From the NCBI GenBank assembly GCA_037157565.1, contig JAZHRO010000003.1, positions 66,590,501 through 66,654,500 of the forward strand: a stretch of DNA of 64,000 nucleotides, read 5' to 3'. Positions 8,261-19,930 of this stretch are shown here, one piece after another (the first letter of the stretch is position 1; every line of letters begins with the position of its first letter). This DNA is from Thalassia testudinum. Lineage: Eukaryota; Streptophyta; Magnoliopsida; Alismatales; Hydrocharitaceae. The notes under the pieces are model-generated. The model worked only from the letters and a program-made list of their open reading frames with translations. It ran no database searches and was not told the DNA's origin. The position numbers and the translations under genes are program-made.

Positions 8261-10035
8261 GTCCCAATACCTAGGATATCGATCCTATCCCCGAAATCAA
8301 TTTGCAGATTATCCCAATTTCACCCAACCCACTCCACCTTCTTATTGGGATAACCCTACACCACCAAACCAAGGATATGATTCTTACCCTAGGTATTCAA
8401 ATCTTAATGATGATAGATATTTTGATTTGACTGAGGTTAAAATCCTGGAAATTATTATCCTCAGCCCACTCAAACCCCTAACCATGGCAGTGATCTCGAG
8501 GTTACCCAATTGCTCCAAATGATACAGGAGATGAGAGAATCTAATAAAAGAAACACTGAGAACATGTTGAAGGAGCTTAATAGAATTCGAGAAACACAAC
8601 TTGATAAACCTAGCTAGTCCAAGTGCATCACAAGTTTGTGGTGAGCCACTCAGGGTTGAGGATTCGACCTTAAGTATGACAGCTTATTTACTCCCAACCT
8701 CTACTTCCACCGAGCCTACTCACCAGCCCTGTGATTATCCGGAACAGATCTTACTTAGGCCTACATCTGAACTAATGGACAATTCTAATGTCTCAAAGAT
8801 AGACTTTGAGGAGGAAGACTCACTCAAGGATCTAAATCTTGATTCAGGCCTTAAATTACAATCATTTTATTTTGAGGAACAAATCTCTAGTGGGCTTGAG
8901 TATGAGTCCATGTTAAAAGCTGCATGATTAGACCATACGAATTATTTGGATTTGGATATCTTGGAAAATTTGGGAGAATCAGAACAAGATGAAAATTATA
9001 AAGAGCCCCCTCAAGAAGATAGAGGGATTAAGGACAGTGACACTCCCAAACAGGCACATTTAGATGGTGCTAATATGATTTTATCTGAGGATTATGATGA
9101 TCATATGTGCTTGGATGATTCAATTATGATATCTGAATTTGATGGTATTGATCATTCTAAGATATTCCATATAGAAGCTAAATCTTTTTTCACTTCTATA
9201 TCAGCTAATTCTCACCCTTCTCTTCCCATCCACCAAAGTCTTGAGGAAAGCCCTGATTCTACATTCCCTTCTCTTGACTCTAATCACCAACATCTTGAGA
9301 CTGAACAAGATAGACAATCCCCCTATGAAAAAGGTGTTCAAGAGATTACAGAATTATTGGGGATGACTTATGATGATTTACCTAAGGAAGAAAGGAATTT
9401 ATCTAAATCATGGAATTTTGAGGAACTTGAATTGATTGATGAGAAATAGGAATACATTCCCTCAGAAGATATAGTTCAAGAGAGAGACAATTGGAGTCAA
9501 ATTTATAATCATACTAATGATAATGGATGGCTTGATTCTGAGAATGAGAAAGATTCTGATGAGCATGAGATTATCTTTGATAATGAAGAGATAATATTTG
9601 ACGATAATTTTAGTGAATTCTAAATAGAATTCCCAACTTCACAGCTTTACCTTTAGCCTCATATGACCCAGGTACTGGAGAAATCATTATTTTTGATGTC
9701 AATCACCACTATGAAGATCCTTATGGTTCAAACTCTTAAGTTGACTGGTATTTCAATCGGAATATCAATCCACTTCCGCCGCAACCTCTCCTTGAATTAT
9801 GGAATTGGATTAATGAACAGGCTCTACATCATGAACCTTATTCCAATATTCTCATCTATCTGACCCTATTCTATATTTCATATTAGAAACTCTTTGGAGT
9901 AGAGCTACACCATCAGCTAGTCTGCATTTGTGGATCACTGATTCATGGACCGCTTGATCATATCATTATATTAATTCTGACTCCCCCAGCAACAATTATT
10001 ACTCCTCTTGACCCACAGTATTGAAGTATATAATT
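8261..10035 (+). pseudogene. Decayed homologue of the unknown ORF (element K)
   Basis: Diverged relative of the protein at 3249-5207, broken by at least one frameshift near 8445, in-frame stops (for example after 8925 and at 9447-9449) and another frameshift after about 9620. Recognisable pieces are: a Tyr/Pro-rich N-terminal part directly after the B LTR; a coiled-coil-like EMRESNKRNTENMLKELNRI; an acidic middle in one frame (8601-8927, 8946-9449, continuing to about 9621); a KEYIPSEDI-type module; and a C-terminal GVELHHQLVCI near 9895-9930. The 5' part lies beyond B, which is inserted in this ORF. Confidence 0.65.
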
Positions 10036-10042
10036 ATCTTGA

Positions 10043-10939
10043 GCTCAATTGGTTTGACAAATGACGTTAAACTTAGTAGTGGCTGGGAGGCAACCCAGTA
10101 TTCTGTACAGGTACTTTTCATTTTTGTCTATCCAAGCTATCTTCGATTAACAAGCTCAGTCAGGTGATATCCCCTCCTCTTGCTTATTACATTTTGATTT
10201 TTCCGCATACATTTAATGACATTGTAATAAATAGGCATAGAGGGGTGGACATTGCATGTCTTATTTTTATATCAGAACCTATAAATAGTTTAAAAAAAAA
10301 ATTATACATATTGCATTCATGCATAAAATATTTTTATAAAGAAGGTTTTATTAAGGATTTTCTTCTAGAATTATTTCTTAGTTTAGAATCCAATACAATT
10401 ATTCAACTTAAAGGTAGACTTTGCAATGGATCCTTTATGAAAACCAATAAACATTTTTAGTTTGTCAAGGAGAAGCATTGCTTCTTTCCTACTCAATTGG
10501 TTTGACAAATGACGTTAAACTTAGTAGTGGTTGGGAGGCAACCCAGTATTCTGTACAGGTACTTTTCATTTTTGTCTATCCAAGCTATCTTCGATTAACA
10601 AGCTCAGTCAGGTGATGTCCCCTCCTCTTGCTTATTACATTTTGATTTTTCCACATACATTTAATGACATTGTAATAAATAGGCATAGAGGGGTGGACAT
10701 TGCATGTCTTATTTTTATATCAGAACCTATAAATAGTTTAAAAAAAAAATTATACATATTGCATTCATGCATAAAATATTTTTATAAAGAAGGTTTTATT
10801 AAGGATTTTTTTCTAGAATTATTTCTTAGTTTGGAATCCAATACAATTATTCCACTTAAAGGTAGACTTTGCAATGGATCCTTTATGAAAACCAATAAAC
10901 ATTTTTAGTTTGTCAAGGAGAAGCATTGCTTCTTTTCCT
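10043..10939 (+). repeat. 448-bp direct tandem duplication in the tail of element K
   Basis: Two adjacent copies (about 10043-10490 and 10491-10939) begin at CTCAATTGGTTTGAC and end at GAAGCATTGCTTCTTT-CCT. GGTTTGACAA starts at 10051 and 10499, a period of 448. By eye they differ at only a handful of positions, so the duplication is recent. Each copy carries the GGGAGGCAACCCAG motif and the internal PPT-like tract (10233-10245, 10681-10693). The small frames inside (98 and 125 codons) are by-products and not supported as genes. Confidence 0.85.
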
Positions 10940-11215
10940 GAACCCTTGGATAGTGGTTAGGGAGTCAGGCAAGCTATTTTTCAATAAATCCACCAAACAA
11001 TTGTGAGGTGTGAGTAAAATGTCTACTAGTACTCTAAGCTTAGTGTAAGGACTCTTGGTTTCTAGATAATTGGATAATAATATTCAGAGCTAAGCATAGT
11101 TTTCGCTCTCAGTTCTTGCGTGCGAATTTTCTATGAGAATTTTTGAGAGCCACAGAATAAAGCAAATACGTAGAGATCATGTTCTAATAAAACTAGGACT
11201 AAGATAGATTGTTAT
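10940..11215 (+). other. Tail of element K, cut by LTR C
   Basis: Matches the tails of F (53490-53760) and G (33480-33890, minus): ACCCTTGGATAGTGG, GGGAGTCAGGCA and AAGGACTCTTGG recur in the same order. It ends without PPT or 3' LTR where the minus-strand LTR C begins. Confidence 0.6.
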
Positions 11216-12701
11216 TGACGGATCGATTCTTCGCTTTTAAAGTCATTTGTCACATAAAATGATGCATCGTTTGCAGTTCTATGTGGTGGAAAAATTGACT
11301 AATCAATAATTAAAATAACCACTCGCAGAAGAACGGGTCGTGTCCACAGGGAGGCAATGACATATTTAAACTTGCACTAGTTAAAAACATACGTTCACAG
11401 CTTGTTACTACGAGCAACGAGCCAAATCTGCCTTCATATTAAGAAAACATCAAGAGAACATGCTGAAATGGCAATTTTGCACAACTAAAGGATATATTTT
11501 GCAATGCAGCTTAATAAAATAATAATAAAAGTTAACAATGGCATAGAATGTAAATATTAATAGAGGCCTTACTGTAGCAAAACAGGGGAACTTCTTCCCC
11601 CTATCTGTGCCCGAGGAGGAGGGAATGACCGGAGGTGTGAAGCTCGGAGGAGGATCTCTAGACCAAGGGCTCCGTGATGGTTGTCGCAATGAAGTGCGAG
11701 GTGCCTTGAGGTGGCCGGATGGAGGTACGGTGGTGGTGGGTTCCGGTGGCTGCTGAAGGTGGTTCACGCAGTGAACGCGAAAGCCGTGAGGACATGCGTG
11801 GGTAAGGCTGAGCTCGGCCTGGTACTGCTGCTGCATGCTGCAGGCCGCACGCTGTTGTTACTGCATACTGCTGGCCGCACGCTGCAAGCATCGACGGCGG
11901 GCTGCAGGGAGTGGGGCGGAAGTGTAGTGCACTCTACGCGCATGGCTGGAGTGGCGCTGCTGTAGGCATTCCGCATGGGTGCGTGTGGGCTGGAGTGGCG
12001 CTGCTGCAGGAGGTGAGGTGCGTCGAGGGGAGCTGGTGGGCATGCACTAGGGGCTGGAGCGTGGAGGATGGTGCACGTAGCAAGGGCATGCGCGGGGATG
12101 GCGGTGCTGCAGGAGAAGAGTGCACGCGGTGGAGTTGTGGACGGTGCTGCACGCTGGCGGGCGTGTGCGGCCGGAGGGGCGCGCCGGCTGCATGCATGGC
12201 TGGAGGCGAGGGTGGATCTAATGGAGCAGGGAGAAGCTGCTGGTGATGGCACGGGCTAGAGGAGAGGCTGGTTGCTGTTGTACGTGGGGACGAAGCTTCA
12301 AATGCCCAGGAAATTTCCCGGACATCTTAACTGACAGAGGAGACGAAATTGCAGGGCATGGAATTGCGACGGCTGCAGTGGTGGTTGCTGGTGATGGCGG
12401 TGAAGGTGGTGATGTTGATTTTGGTGAGGCACAGTGATGGAAGCATGGCCAGGGACACATGCTCACGATGTTGGCATGAGTCCATCATCATGGCACAGCG
12501 AGCTATCACCTCGCCAGTCCACGGTGTGGTGGAGCTCAGCCATGGAGACCACGGTGGTTGAATGGAGTACATGGTGGTGGAGTGGGGTGATGTCTCCCTG
12601 TGCATGGCAGCCTCCCTCTCTTCCTTATCCCCGTCGAGGAGACCAGATCCACTTTCGGCGCTACTCCTTGTTTGGGTTCTTCACTGCGGCAGCTGGAGGA
12701 A
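11216..12701 (-). mobile_element. LTR C (A/B type), 3' part
   Basis: Minus-strand LTR ending ...CGATCCGTCA at 11216. The conserved segments TGGTGGAAAAATTGACTAATCAA, CCACAGGGAGGCAATGAC and CTGTAGCAAAACAGGGG match LTRs A and B. The LTR is interrupted at 12706 by solo LTR M1 and resumes at 14962. A degenerate version of the AGACGTCT palindrome is at about 12299-12327. The long frames at 11711-12252 are GC-rich LTR sequence, not genes. Confidence 0.75.
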
Positions 12702-12934
12702 GAAATTGATAAATGCCAGCTTATCATCATTCTTATGCATTAAAACAAACCTAGCTCTTAGGATTTTACTCCGCAAATGAGTTTTTGGGCTGCATTTAGG
12801 CATAAAATAGGTTAGGCATGCATTGTATTTTTTATTGTCTTTTTAATACATTTTTGTGAGTGTTAGGGATGTACAGATATACAGATCCCTAAAACCCTAT
12901 CACTCAAGAAGGCAAATGGAGAAGGAGAAGCCCA

Positions 12935-13690
12935 GACTAGCTGGAACTTAGCTTGATCCAACTCACCACAGCTAGAACCTAGCTCACATGAACTAAGGTT
13001 AGCTCATCCCAGCTCCATTCAGCTAATCTCAGCTGAATGGCAGCTCAAGAGAGTTCATCTTAGCTCACCCTAGCTCAAGTCAGCTTAGATCCAGCTCAAC
13101 TTAGCTGAGTCTAGCTCAGCTCAGCTCCCACTAGTCCACAGGGAGCTTTAGCTAGCTCAGTTGAGTTGACAGGAGTTCACCCCAGCTCAGATCCAGCTAC
13201 ATCCAGCTTCACTCAACTCCAGCCAGCTAAAGAACTCATCCCAGCTCAGGAAGCTCAAGTCCAGCTCCCGTGGACTTAGGTTAGCTTAACACAGTTGAGC
13301 TAAGGTACCTTAGCTGCCTCAACTATCTTGATTCTCCCCGGGAGCACCAGACCTAGCTCACCTCAGCTCATTATGGTAGAAGCTAGCTTACTTTAGCTTG
13401 GCTTAGCAACTAGCAAAGAACTAGCAAGCTAAGCCAGCTAGAGTTGCCCCATGCCAGCCTCTTCAGCAGCAATCAGCTCCAGCTCCAAACTTCTCCTCCT
13501 CAGCTCCTCCCTCCAAACCCTAGCTCCAACACCTTCTCCTCTAGTCCCCCTTTAGCTAAGCTAGCTTAGCTTAGCCTAGCCTAGCTTAGCTTAGCTAGCA
13601 CCCAGCTCCTTGGCCATCCACCACCTTCAACTCAACCCTAGCTAGCTCCATCAACTAAGCTCACCTAAGCTAGCTATCCTACGCCAAGTT
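12935..13690. repeat. AGCT/TAGC-rich low-complexity block in M1
   Basis: Dense, irregular repetition of AGCT-centred words (CAGCTCA, TAGCTCAGCT, CTAGCTTAGC), each a self-complementary tetramer. It is not a simple tandem array with a fixed period. The right edge of the window (about 63760-64000, minus) carries the same block in another M-type LTR, so it belongs to the family. Confidence 0.75.
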
Positions 13691-14067
13691 GGCGCCACCA
13701 CCATCACACCCCTTCACCCCATCGCCACTACCAAAAGCCACCTATTTTCCCTCCAAAATAACCTTCTATAACCCTTCCCTTTTGGCGCCAACTTTCCCTC
13801 CAAAATTCCATTCATCTCCACCATACACCTCTCCTTAAATCCATCTCCACCATCCTCCTAACCCCCCTTCAAGAAGACCCTAGGATGGCGCCAAAATGGT
13901 GGTGTCTCTCCACCACCAAAAGCCACCAACACGACCATAACCACCGCCTTAACACCCCTTGAGTTGGCGCCAATTGCCCTTAGCCTTAGGATCCCCAACC
14001 ACCTCCATCTCTCTATCTTAGCCCTCCATTACAAGAGTCATCTTAGCCCCCTTCCTACTCTATATAG
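13691..14067 (+). promoter_or_regulatory. GGCGCC palindrome cluster followed by TATA box in M1
   Basis: GGCGCC occurs at 13691-13696, 13784-13789, 13887-13892 and 13966-13971, mostly in a (T)TGGCGCCAA context resembling E2F sites (TTTSGCGC). TATATA follows at 14060-14067. The sister LTR at 57527 keeps one intact copy (57903-57908) plus variants such as GGTGCC, GGCACC and GGAGCC upstream of its TATATATA (57999-58008). A promoter function is inferred from position. Confidence 0.5.
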
Positions 14068-14961
14068 ACCCACCACCTACTACCATTTTAGATCATCCTC
14101 CATTAGTGTAATTTGCTACCTATACCACCTATACCTACGGCCAAGAAGAAGGAGTAGAGAAGGAGATTAAAGGGGCACATCACCAGCCCTTTTGGTGCCT
14201 TCTTCTCCCCAGTCTCTTCAACTTGGGCCACACCAAGGTGGAGGACTCTTCCACTTCAAGGAGGACGGCCAGGCAAGGGATAAGGACCTAGGGTGGACGT
14301 CCACCCTTGGAGAGAATCTTAGGGCATGCCCCCTTAGGGCTTGCCTTGGAGGACATCACCTTGGCGGAGCACAGCAAGGAAGGGGTTGAAGGATTCTTTT
14401 CAAGATTGGGAGCCACCAACCTTGGAGCAAGAAGCCCTCTTCTTCACCATCTATCTAGAGGATTTGTGTTTGCTTTTCTTTATTTTAATTTTTCTAGTAG
14501 TAGAAGCATTCCTCTACTAGGCTTTTTTTTGTAAAACACTTTTCATCAATATAGTTGCCTTCTTGCAATTTTCTATTTTGCATTTCTACTTCCTTTGTTT
14601 TTAGCATTCTTCACTCCCTCTCCCTAATTATTCTAGGCCTCCACTTCGCTAGAGTGAGCTTAGGGAGAGGTTCTACTTGCCACTTAGAAGTAGTATTTGA
14701 ATTTGAAGTGTAAATCACCTTTCCACCACCATTTCGCATGTTGTCTTAATTCAAAAACAAAAAAAATGATGATATATTGAAAAATACCAAAAAGAAAGTT
14801 GAGATTTGTATTCCAAGCAAGAGAATCACTTTTGAAAACATTTGGCCTCCTTGGACGATCCTAGATACTCCCCTATCTAGGAATATAAATTTAAGAGTTG
14901 ATCGGTTTTGCGCATTACAACGATGTATTTAACAAACAGCGTAAAAATCGCTATCAGAAAT

Positions 14962-15272
14962 GCAGTCGTTGCTCATAGAAGAAGAATAAAAATAATGATA
15001 AAATATTATGGCTATTTATATACAAACCCTCAACTTTTATGTTAACTTAAATTAATGCGTGCAATGCACCTAATTGGTTAGCTAATTAAATAAATGAAAT
15101 TCTAAGTTAATTCTAAATGCATTTAGATATGAATGCAATGCATGAATTATGTAATTAAATCAGAAATATGAATTAATCTATTTACATCCTAATTTATCCT
15201 AAATAAATGTTAGAATTAACTTAATGTCTAGGCACTTAAATACTTAAATAACCCACAAATATGGGCTAATCA
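14962..15272 (-). mobile_element. LTR C (A/B type), 5' part
   Basis: Continues LTR C after M1. On the minus strand it starts TGATTAGCCCATAT at 15272, next to a PPT. It matches the first ~300 bp of LTR B (6353-6650), including the GTGGGCTATTTAAGTA-type start and TTATTCTTCTTC. Confidence 0.75.
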
Positions 15273-15398
15273 AATACCCCCATGCCTAATTTTTTCTAGT
15301 CCCTAGCAAATCTAAGCAAAACCTAGCACTGCCAGTAGACTAGCCAACCCAATCGATCTTCCTTTAGAAACATAACCATCAAGAAAACAGAAGTACTT
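15273..15398 (-). other. Pre-PPT block and polypurine tract of element C
   Basis: On the minus strand AGGCATGGGGGTATT abuts the LTR, preceded by GCTAGGGACTAG and a block matching 6240-6337 of element B. Immediately to the right the RT fragment starts, so roughly the C-terminal RT, RNase H, integrase and most of the tail are missing: a deletion or recombination joint lies near 15395. Confidence 0.65.
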
Positions 15399-16040
15399 CT
15401 ACCTGCCTAGTCTTTCCAAGATTTGATCGATGAATGGTAGGGGAAAATGATCCTTTTTAGTGGCTGTGTTCAGCTTCCTATAATCAATACAAACCCTCCA
15501 AGAGGAAGCTGAAAGAGTTGTGACAGATTCTCCTCTCTCGTCAGTCACAATGGTAATCCTGGCTTTCTTCGGAACAATCTGTACGGGACTTACGCAGGGA
15601 CTATCAGAGATTGGATAAATAATTCCTACATCGAGCCACTTTATGATTTCCTTTTTGCCCACTTCTCGCATATTTGGATTCAATCTCCTCTGCATCTGGC
15701 GAGAAGGGTGGGATCCATCTTCCAAGAATATTCTATGATTACAGTAAGATGGCTCGATCCCCCTGAGGTCAAGAATGGTCCAACCAATTGCCTCCTTATG
15801 TTCCTTCAGGACCTTGGTCAATTTAATCTCTTGCTTCTTTGTCAATTTAGCACTGATAATCACATGGAGCATCTTCTGAGGTCCTAAAAATTGATATTTC
15901 AAATTCTCAGGCAATGGTTTCAGTTCAAGCTGGGGCGGGTTGATGATTGATGGTAGGGTAGATGCTGAGGATTCAACAAGAAGAAGAGGTTGTGAGTGAA
16001 CAAAATCAATAACCTCTTCAGAAGATGGCAGGTCAGCCAT
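15399..16040 (-). pseudogene. pol: Reverse transcriptase N-terminal fragment (Gypsy, Athila-like)
   Basis: The frame contains typical Gypsy RT landmarks: KEHKEAIGWTILDLRGI, GIIYPISDSPCVSPVQIVPKK and WRVCIDYRKLNTATKKDHFP followed by LPFIDQILERL. It stops there, before the catalytic YxDD, so the enzyme is dead. It is shifted by one reading frame against the protease frame upstream; the break lies near 16040, where the protease frame also meets a stop. RNase H and integrase are absent. Confidence 0.85.
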
Positions 16041-16191
16041 AGAGGTTTAGGTCAAATTTTTCATCCAAAGAGGAACTTCCGAGTGAAGAAACCATCAAAC
16101 AAGTTTCAATGTTTTCATTATCCTCATCAAGTTCCTCAATAAATCCACAATCCTCAAATTTGTTGATTGCCTTAAAAATATCCAATTTCAT

Positions 16192-16830
16192 TCATTGATC
16201 CCAAAAGGCGACTTCCATGCTACCGCTTTCACAATTAATGTTGGCCTTAGCAGTAGCCAAGAACGGACGCCCCAGAATGATGGGCGTGTTCCTCAGATTA
16301 TCAGGTACATCCATGTTAAGGACAAGGAAATCTATAGGAAAATAGAAATCCTTGACCTTAACTATAACATCTTCAATAACGCCTTGTGGGTATGTGACCA
16401 AGCGGTCTGCTAATTGTAGTGTTATTGAAGTTAGCCAAAGTTCACCTAACCCAAACTTCTCATAAAGAGAAGTCAAAATTAGGTTGATGGATGCGCTTAG
16501 ATCCAAACGTGCTCTATCATATGTATAATCTCCGATGACGCAAGAAATCAATAGAGCGTTAGGATCTCTCTTTTTTTGAGGGAGGTAGTGCAGGATAACA
16601 GAACTAGCTTGCTCAGAGAGTACCACCTTCATCTGAATAGTTTCTCTCGACTGACGCTCTTGTGTACATAATTCCTTTAAAAATCTTACGTAAGCTAGTA
16701 TGTGCTTGATAGCATCAAGGAGCGGGATATTGATTTCAACATTCTTAAATAGTTTCAGAAGCTCCTCACTGCTATCAACAGACTTCTTCTTTGATTTGGT
16801 TAAGCCTTCAGGAAAAGAAACATGAGTCAC
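16192..16830 (-). pseudogene. Retroviral-type aspartic protease region
   Basis: Contains LLDAIKHILAYVRFLKELCT and later the retropepsin segment with LDLSASINLILTSLYEKFGL. The usual D-x-G-A-S active-site signature of Athila elements reads DLSAS here, so the glycine is lost. It continues through PTIILGRPFLATAKANI-like sequence (here TPIILGRPFL). It shares one frame with the Gag part to its right, apart from in-frame stops. Together with the RT fragment it marks a degenerate gag-pol of the Athila lineage. Confidence 0.8.
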
Positions 16831-16935
16831 ATCATTGGAATCAGGTTCCTGAGCCTTGATTTCTCATCTAGAATTCTCCTCTCTCTCCTCAAGTTCTTCA
16901 GGATTCAAAAGATCAAAATAGTGTGGTTGTGGATC

Positions 16936-18605
16936 CTAAATCTGCTTACCGCTCCTCAAAGTAAAAGAATTTGCAGATGCATAAGCATTTGGGTCTTGGG
17001 GAGGGTTAGGAAAGATTGGAGGGGCTTGATTAGCCATGAATTGTTGATTTGCAGAAGAAGAAGAAGACGACGAGGAACCCTGCTCAACCACCTGAGAATG
17101 TGTGTGTGGGTCCCTCTGATTTTCGTACCCATGGGCTTGGTTGCCCGAATTCATAATATTTTGCGGGTTGGGTACGGGTTGGGATGGTAGAGATCCGGGT
17201 TGACGAGAATAAGCAATGAGCCTAGATTGCAAGTTATCCAGTGATGTTTTCATTTGCTACATGAGCTGGAGCATGGATCCTTGCATCTCTACCATTTGAT
17301 GGTTCAAATCAGCCTGCCCTGCTGTTTGACGGGCAATCCAAGTTGGCTGATTGACCTGATTTGGAGGCAACTGAGTATATACTTGACCCTGACCCATTGG
17401 TCGTTGCAGAGCATAGTTGCCGGGTCAGAATTGGATCTGTTGCCCTAGTTTTTTCCAAGAGAAGTTAGGGTGGTTTCTCCAACCTGGATTATAGGCATTA
17501 GAGTAGGGGTTGGATCTAACATTCTCTTGTACAACACAGACATCATCATAGGGTGAGGATGGAGAGAAAGAATGGGAAGGATCAGAAAAACTGGGATCAA
17601 AGGCCCCAGTTTGGAACCCGTGGGGTTCCGAAAAATGCTGACTCACAGGTTGAGCCGCATCGAGTTGATTCATGAACTCCCATCCAGAAGGAGCTCGAGA
17701 GGAATGGAATCCCGAATTTTGGGATTTAGTGGATCGAGAGTTTTTCATAGAATTACCAGCTATCCACTCTTCCATTCTTTTAGCAACCAACTCCACCTTA
17801 TCAAGTTTGTTACAAATCAAATCCATATCAAATGAATGAGAGTCATGGAATTCATTGACATTTGATCTGGGCTGCTGGGACTGGTTTATTGTATCCATGG
17901 AGGCATGATTGATTGAATTCTCACTCATTTCCTCAAATAAATCATGTGCACTATCTACATCTTCATTGAGGAAATTGCCTCCGCAAGAAGCATCCACACG
18001 ATTTCTGAGTTGCTCAGTCAACCCATGTTAGAAGATCTGCACAAGTTGCCATTTCAACATCTTGTGGTGTGGACACCTCTGCAATAAGTCCTTGAATCGC
18101 TCCCAAGCCACATGAAACTGCTCCCCCGGCCGCTGGGTAAAGGTAGTGATTGCCCGTCTCAAAGCATTGGTACGTTTGACTGGGAAGAATTTCTTCAGAA
18201 AGGCCGATTTCAACTCATTCCAAGTTGTAATTGGTCTTCCTATTGTCCTATACCAATGCGCGGCCTTATCCCTAAGAGAGTGATGGAAAAGCCTCATGAT
18301 CATTTGCTCCTCGTTTACGTTTCGTGCCTTGGTGGTCTGGACCAAAGTGGTCAAGTCCTCCAAGTGCTAAAATGGATCTTCAGATTCAAGCCCATGATAA
18401 TGTTTAATCTGGCTCAACACCTCGGGCTTGATTTCTACGTCACCGACTGGAATCTGGACATCGAGACATTCCCCGTAATTTGAAGGATCATAAAAATCCT
18501 TCAAGGACTGAGCACCCTGCATTCTCTGGAACCATTCCTGCATTCTCTACATTTGTTCCAGTGGATTTCCAAGCAGAGGAGGTTGTTGGTCGGCCATCGG
18601 ATCAA
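16936..18605 (-). pseudogene. gag: Gag of Athila-like element, broken by in-frame stops
   Basis: Starts near MADQQPPLLGNPLEQM (about 18597). It contains the capsid-like segment LFHHSLRDKAAHWYRTI, WNELKSAFLKKFFP and GEQFHVAWERFKDLLQRCPHH, then NPGWRNHPNFSW typical of Athila Gag; no CCHC knuckle is seen. Four stretches (18028-18363, 17425-18021, 16936-17253 and the protease part) lie in one frame, separated by stop codons rather than indels (for example near 18025, 17422, 17254 and 16933). The transcript would have encoded the structural protein that packages the RNA. Confidence 0.85.
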
Positions 18606-19907
18606 TTTCACCAAAATCCAACTTGCGCCTCATAGAATACTCTAATGGTCCTTCCAATCGGGGATTCAATGACCATCTTCCCAGCATAAACTAGGAGAAG
18701 GTCGGAAGGACTGGGGATAAGGACCCTGCAGCAAAACAAAATAAGGTTGTCCTTAAGTGGGGTAGCCTAAGGATTTACTGACTCCTAAAACCTGCCTTAA
18801 GACTATAAATGATTTACTCTACTTGCGTCTGTTTAATCCAACAAGTTAGAAGGAGGGACTGGGGAGAAGGTTCTTCCTTCAGCTTTCGCCTCCGGTTGCT
18901 AGTGTACCCACCAGCCGCGGTCGTTTGATGCTGCTCCCCTAGTTAGACATCAGATTAATTAGTATAAATAGGTTAATCAAAGACAATCTCAGACTAGGCC
19001 CTAAAGAGTGAATCAGACCTTAAGGCCAACGTCTACTCAATTTTATTAAGGCTTGGGATTGTGGTGCTTATGGAATGTGATGGGCCCTTAAAATGGGTTG
19101 TGCCCTTAGTGATTGGTTGAGATTTGTGTAAGTGCATGCACAACTAGGGTTTTCAAGCAAGATTATTTGTGATGCATGGATTTTAATGTTCAAATGTTGC
19201 TTAAGTAGCTTTTAGGGTTTCAAATTAAGTGGATTGCAATAAAGTTTCTAGGCAAACCAAGTTGCCAAACATGGGTGAAGATTGTTTTCCTTTAAAACCA
19301 AAAGGAAATTGGAGTGCCTAGAATAGACCTAAATTGAAAACCCTAAGGAGGAGCTACTTGATGAGTTGATTTTAAGTAAAGTAGTGTGACCCAAACAACT
19401 CAAACAACTGGCCACAAATGCACCACTAAATTAGGCACTCAAAGATGGTTAACCGAGAATGATTTCTACTCTTTTATGTGTTGCTTTGAGCGTATCAGTT
19501 CCACAGATCAGAACCCGGTTGAGTAGAAACAAATCAATTTGATTAAGTTCCTTGAATGTGGGTGTATGTTGTGTGTTTGTTGGAAATTGCCCCACAAAAT
19601 CATCTTTTTATTTTTTTTTATATAAATGAGGGTGGAATGAATGTGAGTGAGAATCCAAATAACCAAACTATTCCAGGGATTTATGCAAACACCTAGGTTA
19701 AATGGAATTTGGATTTAATGTGGCGAATGAAATCTATGGAGGGGGGAAGAATGGGGAGCACTTACAATTGTCTTCAACTGCACTTTACTCCAGTCTACTA
19801 CTTGATGATTTCCTAATGGAGGTCCCTAGAAAACAATAGACACAAGAGAAAGCAAGTTAGAAAATAATAAAGAGCAAAAAATGTGAAAGGAAGATCGAAA
19901 ATCGTTG
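18606..19907 (-). other. Leader of the gag-pol element
   Basis: About 1.3 kb between primer site and gag start, without a credible coding frame. This long leader length matches the other elements in the window. Nothing else is recognised in it. Confidence 0.55.
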
Positions 19908-19927
19908 CCTCCCCGGCAATGATGCCA
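19908..19927 (-). other. Primer-binding site (tRNA-Asp type, diverged)
   Basis: The minus strand reads TGGCATCATTGCCGGGGAGG, differing from the A site (832-851) at a few central bases. It sits three bases from the LTR end at 19931. Confidence 0.75.
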
Positions 19928-19930
19928 AAA

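Larger units (their letters stand above)
12707..14956 (+). mobile_element. Solo LTR M1, 2250 bp, with 5-bp target duplication
   Basis: Begins TGATAAATGCC and ends AATCGCTATCA. It is flanked by GAAAT at 12702-12706 and 14957-14961, and inserted in LTR C. Orientation is taken as plus from the TATA box (14060-14067) and the T/A-rich 3' part. Relatives are at 57527-58926 (plus, truncated) and 62403-64000 (minus). The first third is AGCT-rich, the middle has GGCGCC palindromes, and the last third resembles a transcribed region. No primer site or PPT adjoins it. Small frames inside are not supported. Confidence 0.85.

Noticed and set aside
10164..10908. Paired small proteins of 98 and 125 codons
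   Set aside because: Similarity is due to the 448-bp tandem duplication; the region corresponds to non-coding tails of F and G.
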